Source of the DNA: Neoarius graeffei
Lineage: Eukaryota; Chordata; Actinopteri; Siluriformes; Ariidae
Direction of reading: 5' to 3'
Assembly (NCBI RefSeq): GCF_027579695.1
Contig: NC_083570.1
Location: forward strand, 10,538,051-10,602,050
DNA: 64,000 nt
A model generated the notes under the pieces. The model ran no database searches. It worked only from the letters and a program-made list of their open reading frames with translations, and was not told the origin of the DNA. Below are positions 55,800-64,000 of this stretch, piece after piece (within the stretch, counting starts at the first letter, position 1; every line of letters begins with the position of its first letter). The translations under genes were made by a program, and so were the position numbers.

Positions 55800-56651
55800 A
55801 CAACAAATTTGAGATTCATCAATATAACTAACATTTTTTACAACATGAACAATTTTAAAAATGTGAAATTATTTCCCTGATGAAACGGGCTAACTTACGC
55901 AACTCCTGCACATTTCGAGAGTTGAATAACTGATTCAGTTTAAACACATTTGGTCTCATGTAAAAGTATCTTTTTAAGAAATGAATTCTTTCCATGGGTG
56001 GTGTAGTGGTTAGCGCTGTCGCCTCACAGCAAGAAGGTCCGGGTTCGAGCCCCGTGGCCGGTGAGGGCCTTTCTGTGCGGAGTTTGCATGTTCTCCCCAT
56101 GTCTGCGTGGGTTTCCTCCGGGTGCTCCGGTTTCCCCCACAGTCCAAAGACATGCAGGTTAGGTTAACTGGTGACTCTAAATTGACCGTAGATGTGAGTG
56201 TGAGTGTGAATGGTTGTCTGTGTCTATGTGTCAGCCCTGTGATGACCTGGCAACTTGTCCAGGGTGTACCCCGCCTTTCGCCCGTAGTCAGCTGGGATAG
56301 GCTCCAGCTTGCCTGCGACCCTGTAGAACAGGATAAAGCAGCTAGAGATGATGAGATGAGCTGAGTTCTTTCCACATTAAAATAAGGACATACGAGTATA
56401 TAATGGAATCCATCACCCTGTTCATTGGTGTCGCACACAGTGCAAGGTTTTCTGTCTTGATTGGGTAAATATCTACCTTCAGCTATTGGAAACTGATGGT
56501 TACGACACCTAAATTTGCATAAGTTTATTCTATTTACATCATCTAGTTTGACTAGATATTCCTCAAAAGCTATTCAATCTTTGTACATTCTACAGTTAAA
56601 ACACAGTTTATTTCTATTCATTTCGGATAACATGTTTTGAGCATCAATATC
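55800..56651 (-). pseudogene. LINE ORF C-terminus
   Basis: Minus strand: MLSEMNRNKLCFNCRMYKD (about 56580-56640), a zinc-ribbon-like CTVCDTNEQGDGFHYILVCP and YFNVER (about 56380-56450), then, after the SINE, FLKRYFYMRPNVFKLNQLFN and VQELRKLARFIREII (55865-55990). This is the usual C-terminal end of the LINE whose reverse transcriptase lies at 60090-61600. Confidence 0.8.
55995..56362 (+). mobile_element. tRNA-derived SINE, nearly full length
   Basis: Plus orientation with A-box TGGTGTAGTGG and B-box GGTTCGAGCCC near 56000-56055 and a GATGAGATGAG tail. Flanks GAATTCTTTCCA (55983-55994) and GAGTTCTTTCCA (56363-56374) are a target duplication with one change. The first few bases of the head are missing. 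Confidence 0.93.
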
Positions 56652-57542
56652 TGTTGGGGTTCAACCCAGTCTGAAACAGTCAATCGGTCAACTTATTTCT
56701 CGGGACCCCCGCCCTCATACCACCCAGACGTCTGGGACGGAACACCGCAAAAAAACAGAGAACCAGAGATCGGTTTAACTGCTGTTTATTCACAGTATTC
56801 TCGCCAAAGATGAAAGATTACAAACACCTTTTATAACAAACCATAATCTCTCCAAACGGCTACTGTGTCTGTCAAATGTGTGTGTGTGTTTGTATGTGAC
56901 CTCAGAGAGGGGTGTGTGTGTGTGTGTGTGTGTCTATGGGAGGGTGTGAGTGAGTGGCATCATTTTGATATCTGTGTCTATGTGCTAGGTCAGCAAATCA
57001 CATCTTAATTCCATATGTATGTTTGTGTGTGAATGAAGCCTTCAATCATAAGCAAAATAATATTTCAGCAATTTCATTTACGCACGTCAAAGCGCGCGAG
57101 ATGTTTTTACGACAACGTTTTAAACAAAGACTATGTTTGGTCTAACAAAGAAGTGTTCTTCTCCACTGGACGAAGGTCAGGCTACACAGGAACAGTTTAA
57201 AATCACTGCCATAGTATATGCAATAGTCCAAAATAATAAAGGATCTTAAAAAGCTCTAAAATATAAAGTCTTAACTCTTTGTTCAGCAATAAGGCTACCA
57301 TTACATCCAACATTAAAGTGTGTGTGGGTCGATCTGACATCAAAACAGACCTTGGCGTCGTTCAGACACATCTCTGATCAAAAATACACATTTCATATCA
57401 AAATAAACAAAATGTTCCCAAACAATGTCCAGCCGAGACAGAAGGTCATTTTTAACTGAACCGAAGTTAATCCTTAATTTTGTCACCATTTTAATAAATT
57501 ACTGCCTTCTTGGTCAAGAATAATACTTATATAAACCTAACA
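56652..57542 (-). mobile_element. 3' LTR of the endogenous retrovirus
   Basis: 891 bp with TGTTGGG/CCTAACA ends. On the minus strand AATAAA lies near 56785. A (TG)n run is at 56910-56933. Its first 205 bp in element orientation match the right LTR with one difference. Confidence 0.9.
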
Positions 57543-57969
57543 ATCCCCCCTTTGATAATAGTATCACTATTATCAAATCCTAGGATCATATTTGATCATT
57601 ATCACCTCATGATCATATATGTGATTACATCGAGAATTAATCTTGAGTTAATCTTTGCCCTTCTTGACGTATATTGGTGCTCAGAGGGCGGGCATGCCCG
57701 ATCAGCCCTCGTCCCACCTCACCGGAGCTTAGAGAAACTCAAAACCTCTTAATTCGTCCCAAATACACGCTACTTCCTTCAGAGTAATTTGTTCTAAAAC
57801 AGTGAGGGAAAATGAAATTAGAAGGCATATCGACCTATAGTGAGAACAGAGTCCTGTAAGAATACAGAGTTTCAGAGCATAGAGATGTGTAATAATAGTA
57901 GAAGACGGCATCAGATGAAAGACATAACACATTCATGTGGTGTGCGCTTGTGCAGTCCAGTTAGCGAAG

Positions 57970-58332
57970 TTAGTCCAGAAGATGTTGTCTCGAAGTCCAG
58001 CTCGAGCGGGTAACCCTGCTCCGAGCAATGAAGTGGTCCTGAAGGCTCAGGCGGGTAACCCTGCCCCGAGCAAAGATGAAGCAGTCACGAAGGCTCGGGT
58101 GGGTAGCCCTGCCCCGAGCAATGAAGTCACGAAACCCGTGATGAGGACTGTCATGGTTGTAGTGAGGATGATTGGTTCCAAACGGGGCGCAAGATCTCTT
58201 CCCCTCTTTGTTCACAATGTCTTGAGGATTCTCAGTCGAATCTGTGTAGAGCTCAGAAATAGAGAGACAGAGAGAGAGAAAACTGGCCAGAGGGAGACTA
58301 GATAGGGATACAAAAAGCGTTAATAGCAGCAA
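57970..58332 (-). pseudogene. Putative env-region frame
   Basis: 120 codons starting 25 bp after the integrase stop, where env is expected. The beginning is hydrophobic (LLLTLFVSLSSLPLASFLSL), like a signal peptide. The rest contains three copies of an imperfect unit of about 45-48 bp (58000-58130) and no recognisable envelope motif. Another minus frame (57729-57932) follows. I cannot show that either part is envelope. Confidence 0.4.
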
Positions 58333-58356
58333 ACTTGTTATTTTAACACAACTTTG

Positions 58357-59870
58357 TTATGGAGCCTTCTTCAATCGTGTGGCATGGATCCACTGTGGAA
58401 AAAGATCAGTTAAAACAGCAGTAGAAGTAATGGCGACTATGTCTGCAGGCCCATTATATTGTTTTCCCAATTGTCCAAATCATTACTTTAAAAAGTCACA
58501 CCAGCACTTGTCACCAACTTGGAAGGGGTGTGTGGAGATAATATTGTACTATTGACCTTGGTACAAATTTTATGCAACTTATCTATAAGGGCTGCAGAAT
58601 ACTCATCCATATGCATTTTCAAATCAGAGGTACCCGGAGCCGGAGTTCCCTTCTTCCAGGGGAGAATAATTTCTTGGTGTCACACGAATTTCAGCCAGAA
58701 TGAATTATGGATTACAGAACCAAACCTGTGTCCTGCATGACCTTAATTAATTTGTCTTTCAATGTTCGATTGTACGTTCTACGATACCAGAAGATTTAGG
58801 AATGTGAAAACACCAGTTTAGTTTAGAGATACTTACAAAGGTTTTGTGTGACTTTTGAAGTGAAAGGGGTACCCTTGTCTGAGTCTATGGCATTTGAAAC
58901 CCCATAACTATAATTATTATTATTATTATTATTATTATTAATTTCTTATTATTTTATTGTTGTTATTTTATTGTTCTGCTTTTATTGTTTGTTTTCCTTT
59001 TTTACTGTCCAGTGTCCTTGGGTACCTTGAAAGGTACTTATAAATAAAATGTATCATTATTATTATTATTATAACTAGGTATTAAAACAAGTAACTACCT
59101 TCATGTTCTCTCGAAAACAGGAAAAAAAACTTCTACCCATTTAGAGAATTTGTCCACAATCAAGATGACAAAAATCAAATGAGAAAGGAAGAGCGTATGT
59201 CTCATGCAGAATATCAGGCTGATATTGATTGAACACACAGAATAACCACAGAGGTATGATAAATATCATAAATTATAAAACAAGAACCGCTTAGAACAAG
59301 AACCATCAAAACAAAGAGTACTTCCCCCATCCCTAGAGGGCTGGAGGAGAGATCAGACCTGATACTAGTAGTATGTACGATTTCTAGACAGACAATATCA
59401 ATGTCATCCCAAGTATCATCCCGAGAATTAAGGAGGCGTGCGAGAGCGTGACCAACATTATCAAAGAGGATGTAACATGAACTTCGAGATTGTTAGTAGA
59501 ACAGAGAATAAACAGTCATATGTTAATTTAATTATCTATTAAATTACTGATTAAATTAATTTAATGAATCTGTAAATTTTGCAACACCTGTTTAACTTGA
59601 TGTGACGAGTCCAAGATCAGTGGGTGAACAATTTTTCCGCATCTAAAACCATCAAAGCACATGCGGAGACAGCCCTTAGACACGCAGGTAAGCCTTGAGC
59701 AACAATGTCTAATGTTTTGGATAAAAACGCACAATGATGCATTTCCCCCCCCTTCATGCTCCCCAGAGGCTGTGCCTTGGTGTTCACAGGCATAGAGGTG
59801 GAAGGGCTTGAAGTGAGCAGGTAACCCAGGGGCAGAACAAAGGGTGCTTCTGAGGGAGTGATAAGCGACC
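58357..59870 (-). pseudogene. Retroviral pol relic: RT end, RNase H, integrase
   Basis: Minus strand. The stretch at 59560-59870 looks like the connection between RT and RNase H (DIVAQGLPACLRAVSACAL in one frame). An RNase H-like DGSC box lies near 59300. The integrase core begins near 59160-59185 (VDKFSKWVEVF), is broken by a LINE tail (58905-59085), continues near 58780-58880, and ends with QWIHATRLKKAP and a stop at 58357, a typical C-terminal end in gamma-like viruses. Many stops and frame changes are present. Confidence 0.8.
58905..59085 (+). mobile_element. LINE 3'-end fragment in the retrovirus integrase
   Basis: The non-coding tail CCTTGGGTACCTTGAAAGGT, then ACTTATAAATAAAATGTATC and (ATT)n, is the style of CR1/L2-like 3' ends. 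(ATT)n is present at both sides and ATAACTA appears on both flanks, a probable target duplication. Confidence 0.7.
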
Positions 59871-60074
59871 ATCAAAACAGACCTTGGCGTCGTTCAGACA
59901 CATCTCTGATCAAAAATACACATTTCATATCAAAATAAACAAAATGTTCCCAAACAATGTCCAGCCGAGACAGAAGGTCATTTTTAACTGAACCGAAGTT
60001 AATCCTTAATTTTGTCTCCATTTTAATAAATTACTGCCTTCTTGGTCAAGAATAATACTTATATAAACCTAACA
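59870..60074 (-). mobile_element. Truncated 5' LTR of the endogenous retrovirus
   Basis: 205 bp equal to 57338-57542 with one visible difference (TCACC versus TCTCC). The rest of this LTR, the primer-binding site and gag are deleted up to the RT end. Confidence 0.93.
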
Positions 60075-60089
60075 ATATCATTAACTTTT

Positions 60090-61600
60090 GTCTTTATACT
60101 CTGTTTAAACCATTCATGACTAATGTTTTCATAATCATCCCACACATTTGACATGCCACAGTTATCTTGTCTACCCTTTACATGCGTCAACCATGTGGAT
60201 TGGCAGACATTGGATAGACAGTTTTGTTTCTTTACCTTGGGCTAATCAAAGTCAAAAACAGGTAATTCTACATTTTACTAATGATTTTAGCTCTCCACGT
60301 CCTAGTTCTGCATACACCATACAATTAGCCATCCTCTTATTGAGTTTTAGCAAATTTGTCAGAAATTTCCTGTGTTGAGCGTCAAGATTTTCATAACCCC
60401 AGATTTCACTACCATATAAAAGTATGGGTACAATTAGCTGATCATAAAGCTCACACTGTATATCAATAGGAAGTTCTAATTTACGTGCTTTTTGTTGAAA
60501 TTTGAACAGAGCACGTCTAGCTTGACATACTTGTCTGTAAATAGCTTTGCTCAAGCGCTCATGATAATTAAAGGTGGAATCCAAATAAACATAGTCATCA
60601 CCCACTTATAATGGTTCATTTCCAAATGAAAAGTAAGGACAGTTACGTACTTTACCTCATGAAAAAATGACCATCTTTGTTTTTGTAACATTTCAGTCAA
60701 AGCCCATTCCTGACAATACCTATGTACTGCGTTTAGCGCAAATTGCAGTTCTTCTGCAGATTCTGCTCGTACTATAGTATCATCAGCATACAATAAAACA
60801 CACAGTTTTTAGAAAATGTCTACATCATTGTCACTTAAATGAGTGTTAACTTCGTTTGAGAAAAATTCAAGACCTTTATAGCATTTACTTACATACATTT
60901 CAAAATCATTCAAGCATATTGCAAATAATAACAGCGAGAGATTTTCTCCTTGTCTGACACCAATGTTACAATCAAAAAAGTTAGATAAAATTGTCAACTT
61001 TTACATGACTTGGCATTTTCATACATATTGTAAATAACTCTTATAATATTTCCATTTATTTCATATCATATAATTTTTGACCATAGCGAGGCTCTGTCAA
61101 TCAGATTGAAAGCTTTTTTGTAGTCTACAAAGGCACAGTAAATAAATTTTCTTTTGAACAAATATGAATCAAAAAGTGAATTTCAGATGAAAATCTGGTC
61201 CAGGGTGCGATAGCCATCTCTAAAGCCAGCTTGTTCATCACCCATTATTCTAGCACCCTCTATATACCATGTTAGTCTATAGTTGATACAAGCAGTAAAC
61301 AGTTTTCCAATCCAACTCGATAAGGTTATACCACGGTAGTTTTCAGGATGATCAATATTTCCTTTTTTCTTCTACAATGGTTTAATAATACCAATACACC
61401 ATTCATGCGGGACAAAGCCTGAACTCAATACAGCATTAAAAGGTTTAACAACAATCGAAAGAACATTCTCAGGACAGTATTTCAAGTATTCATTTATAAC
61501 ATTATCAATTCCTGAGGCTTTATTGTTTTTTAGCTTCTTCACAATAATCTTAATTTCATCTAAGACAAAATGTTTATTGATTTCAACATTTATGGAGTGG
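60090..61600 (-). pseudogene. LINE reverse transcriptase relic
   Basis: Minus-strand blocks: NYRGITL (about 61320-61340), DEQAGFRDGYRTLDQIF (about 61190-61240), FVDYKKAFNLIDRASLW (about 61080-61135), GVRQGENLSLLLFAICLNDF (about 60905-60965), LYADDTIVRAESAEELQFAL (about 60735-60795) and PILLYGSEIWGYENLD (about 60375-60425). The polymerase ADD motif is present. Frame changes near 61000, 60800 and 60600 inactivate it. Confidence 0.85.
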
Positions 61601-61627
61601 TAAATTTTGCTTGGATCAAAGGAGCTA

Positions 61628-63243
61628 AAGTGGTGCTTGAAAGTTTGTGAACCCTTTAGAATTGTCTATATTTCTGCATAAATACAGTATGACCTAAAAC
61701 AAGATCAGATTTTCACACAAGTCCAAAAAGTAGATAAAGAGAACCCAGTTAAACAAATGAGACAAAAATATTATACTTGGTCATTTATTTATTGAGAAAA
61801 ATGATCCAATATTACATACTATCTGTGAGTGGCAAAAGTATGTGAACCTTGAGGATTAGCAGTCGATTTGAAGGTGAAATTAGAGTCAGGTGTTTTCAAT
61901 CAATGGGATAACAATCAGGTGTGAGTGGGTACCCTGTTTTATTTAAAGAACAGGGGTCTATCAAAGTCTGATATTCATAACACATTTGTGGAAGTGTATC
62001 ATGTCACGAACAAAGAAGATTTCTGAGGACCTCAGAAAACACGTTGCTGATGCTCATCAGGCTGGAAAAGGTTACAAAACCATCTCTAAAGAGTTTGGAC
62101 TCCACCAATCCACAGTCAGACAGATTGTGTACAAATGGAGGAAATTCAAGACCAATGTTACCCTCCCCAGGAGTGGTCGACCAACAAAGATCACTCCAAG
62201 AGCAAGGTGTGTAATAGTCGATGAGGTTACAAAGGACCCCAGGGTAACTTCTAAGCAACTGAAGGCCTCTCTCACATTGGCTAATATTAATGTTCATGAG
62301 TCCACCATCAGGAGAACACTGAACAACAATGGTGTGCATGGCAGGGTTGCAAGGAGAAAGCCACTGCTCTCCAAAAAGAACATTGCTGCTTGTTTGCAGT
62401 TTACTAAAGATCACGTGGACAAGCCAGAAGGCTATTGGAAAAATGTTTTGTGGATGGAAGAGACCAAAATAGAACTTTTTGGTTTAAAAGAGAAGCATTA
62501 TGTTTGGAGAAAGGAAAACACTGCATTCCATCATAAGAACCTTATCCCATCTGTGAAACATGGTGGTGGTAGTATCATGGTTTGGGCCTGTTTTGCTGCA
62601 TCTGGGCCAGGACGGCTTGCCATCATTGATGGAACAATGAATTCTGAATTATACCAGCAAATTCTAAAGGAAAATGTCAGGACATCTGTCCATGAACTGA
62701 ACCTCAAGAGAAGGTGGGTCATGCAGCAAGACAACAACCCTAAGCATACAAGTCATTCTACCAAAGAATGGTGAAAGAAGAATAAAGTTAATGTTTTGGA
62801 ATGGCCAAGTCAAAGTCCTGACCTTAATCCAATCGAAATGTTGTGGAAGGACCTGAAGCGAGCAGTTCATGTGAGGAAACCCACCAACATCCCAGAGTTG
62901 AAGCTGTTCTGTTTGGAGGAATGGGCTAAAATCCCTCCAAGCCGGTGTGCAGGACTGATCAACAGTTACCGCAAACGTTTAGTTGCAGTTATTGCTGCAC
63001 AATGGGGTCACACCAGATACTGAAAGCAAAGGTTCACATACTTTTGCCACTCACAGATATGTAATATTGGATAATTTTCCTCAATAAATAAATGACCAAG
63101 TATAATATTTTTGTCCCATTTGTTTAACTGGGTTCTCTTTATCTACTTTTAGGACTTGTGTGAAAATCTAATTATGTTTTAGGTCATATTTATGCAGAAA
63201 TATAGAAAATCCCAAAGGGTTCACAAACTTTCAAGCACCACTG
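61628..63243 (+). mobile_element. Tc1-like transposon, nearly intact
   Basis: Ends AAGTGGTGCTTGAAAGTTTG and CAAACTTTCAAGCACCACTG, flanked by TA on both sides (61626-61627 and 63244-63245). 1616 bp. The inverted repeats extend for about 200 bp with (CCAAAA)GTAGATAAAGAGAACCC near the inner end. It carries one plus-strand transposase frame with a single stop. Confidence 0.95.
62001..63023 (+). pseudogene. Tc1 transposase with a single in-frame stop
   Basis: One continuous frame of 341 codons from ATG (MSRTKKISEDLRK) to TAA-type end after GHTRY, broken only by TGA at 62772-62774. The paired-like DNA-binding half is complete (HQSTVRQIVYKWRKF, RSGRPTKITPRA, HESTIRRTLNNNG). In the first catalytic block LWMEETKIELFG has Glu where Tc1 enzymes have Asp. 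The second (MQQDNNPKHTS) and third (SPDLNPIEMLW) acids are kept. The stop lies between the second and third acids, so no active enzyme is expected. Length is normal for Tc1 (about 340 aa). Confidence 0.93.
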
Positions 63244-63296
63244 TAGCATTTTCTGTTGTGTTACTCTCTAACTGACTGAGTTTTTTTTAATTTAAT

Positions 63297-63410
63297 CATA
63301 AATCTGCTCCTCCTTTAACTCACTCTGAGGACAGATAAAATACCTTCAGCTTTTTATACAGTACGAGCAAACTGGTTCCATGTTAATGTCCATTCAAAGT
63401 ACATTCATCA
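63297..63410 (-). pseudogene. finTRIM exon-2 start and intron fragment
   Basis: CTGCTCCTCCTTTAACTCAC at 63304 and the following intron part match 20196-20300 of copy 1 with few changes (AACTGGTTCCATGTTAATGT at 63370). Only part of exon 2 is included. Further evidence of extra copies beyond the window edge. Confidence 0.8.
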
Positions 63411-63983
63411 GCATCAGCACTGGCTCCCCTCAGGGCTGTGTGCTGAGCTCCCTATTCTACACCCTCTACACCCACAACTGCATCCCTGCCCACTCCAGTA
63501 ACAGCATCATCAAGTTTGCTGATGATACCACTGTGGGGCTCGTCTCCAGGGGAGATGAGTCCACATACCGAGATGAGGTGGAGCAGCTGTTGGATTGGTG
63601 TACAAATAACAACCTGGTCTTAAACACCACCAAGACTAAGGAGCTGATCACAAACTGTAGAAGGAAGAAAATGAACATTCTGCCCATTTATTAGTGGGAA
63701 CTGTGTGGAGAGGGTCTCAGAATTTCAGTTTCTGGGGGTCCACATTCAGGACGACCTGACCTGGAGTGTCAACACTACAATTGTTATGAAAAAGGCACAG
63801 CAGAAACTGTATTTCCTGAGAGTGCTCAGGAACTACCATCTCTCACAAAAACTACTGGTGTCCTTCTACTGTTGCTCCATTGAGATCATATTGACTTACT
63901 GTTTCTGGGTGTGGTTTACTAGTTGCACAGAAGATCATCGGCTGCCCTCTCCCCTCTCTGGAGAATCTGTACAGTTCCTGTAG
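63405..63983 (+). pseudogene. LINE reverse transcriptase fragment, L2/Rex-like
   Basis: Plus strand: STGSPQGCVLSSLFYTLYTH (about 63415-63475), IIKFADDTTVGLV (about 63506-63544) with the polymerase ADD motif, NNNLVLNTTKTKEL (about 63607-63648). After a stop at 63694 it continues in another frame with EFQFLGVHIQDDLTWSVNT, LYFLRVLRNYHLSQKLLVSF and YCCSIEIILTYCFWVWF to 63983. An A run follows at 63986-63997. Truncated on both sides. Confidence 0.85.
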
Positions 63984-64000
63984 TGTAAAAAAAAAAACCA

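Larger units (their letters stand above)
56652..60074 (-). mobile_element. Endogenous retrovirus, gamma/epsilon-like, internally deleted
   Basis: Minus-strand provirus. The left LTR is full (56652-57542, TGTTGGG...CCTAACA). The polypurine tract on the minus strand is AAAGGGGGGA, beside the LTR at 57543-57553. The right LTR is cut to 205 bp (59870-60074). A 5-bp target duplication ATATC is perfect (56647-56651 and 60075-60079). Inside are remnants of the RT end, RNase H and integrase, and an undefined env region. gag, protease and most of RT are missing. Confidence 0.9.
55740..61625 (-). mobile_element. Non-LTR LINE on the minus strand, interrupted by SINE and ERV
   Basis: Reverse transcriptase remnants run from about 61620 down to 60080 and continue after a 3.4-kb retrovirus insertion (56652-60074) at 56651-56375, then after a SINE (55995-56362) to about 55800. 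Removing the retrovirus and one ATATC copy rejoins the reading frame across the gap. The left end at about 55800 shows the last residues of the ORF. Clade not assigned (jockey-like superfamily). Confidence 0.85.

Noticed and set aside
55995..56060. Possible tRNA gene from A- and B-box sequences (also at 6215-6279, 25640-25697, 4045-4105)
   Set aside because: The sequences are heads of SINE-like repeats with target duplications and do not fold as complete cloverleaf tRNAs by eye.
57937..58305. Plus-strand 122-codon frame with AGNPAPS repeats
   Set aside because: It lies antisense to the provirus and its regularity is explained by the tandem repeat.

Overview
The window looks like an accessory, repeat-dominated stretch of a teleost fish genome. 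It carries vertebrate-type introns, fish RING/B-box/coiled-coil/B30.2 (finTRIM-like) genes, fish Tc1, hAT and PIF/Harbinger transposons, a tRNA-derived SINE common in fish, and several LINE and LTR lineages. An otophysan such as a catfish would fit, but that is a guess from repeat character, not a proof.

Only two genes look intact. Both are on the minus strand (18526-21192 and 50720-54896). They are paralogous six-exon finTRIM-like E3 ligases with identical exon lengths (591/96/234/172/60/536 nt) and a 562-aa product each. Relics of further copies lie at 14857-16403 (intron piece, opposite orientation), 30298-30962 (decayed first exon), 45265-47819 (B30.2 and exon-4 remnants) and 63297-63410 (exon-2 remnant). 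The window is therefore a finTRIM cluster expanded by segmental duplication. One further host exon, strongly resembling cfap206, sits at about 11260-11430.

The rest is layered mobile DNA. 1-2758: gypsy element with integrase upstream of reverse transcriptase (gmr1-like order) and a 3' LTR. 2759-7013: L1-like LINE broken by a SINE and a tRNA-headed repeat. 7926-10359: PIF/Harbinger relic holding two hAT elements. 11482-14854: Tc1 element holding a hAT that holds a truncated SINE. 16960-18008: LINE reverse transcriptase. 22081-29440: LTR element with a gag/integrase-tail deletion, its LTR invaded by a hAT and a SINE. 29441-30297: protease-integrase piece of a second gmr1-like element. 31986-34060, 35411-38584 and 38662-41977: three hAT elements, each with an 8-bp target duplication. 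34386-35237: 63-bp minisatellite. 43372-44125 and 45435-47082: Tc1 relics. 47857-48496: foldback element with a helix-turn-helix-like reading frame. 52431-54000: hAT inside intron 1 of the second finTRIM. 55740-61625: LINE on the minus strand interrupted by a SINE and by an endogenous retrovirus. 61628-63243: almost intact Tc1. 63405-63983: L2/Rex-like LINE.

Insertion boundaries were read by eye from terminal inverted repeats and target-site duplications. Family names come from recognised protein motifs; no database search was possible.
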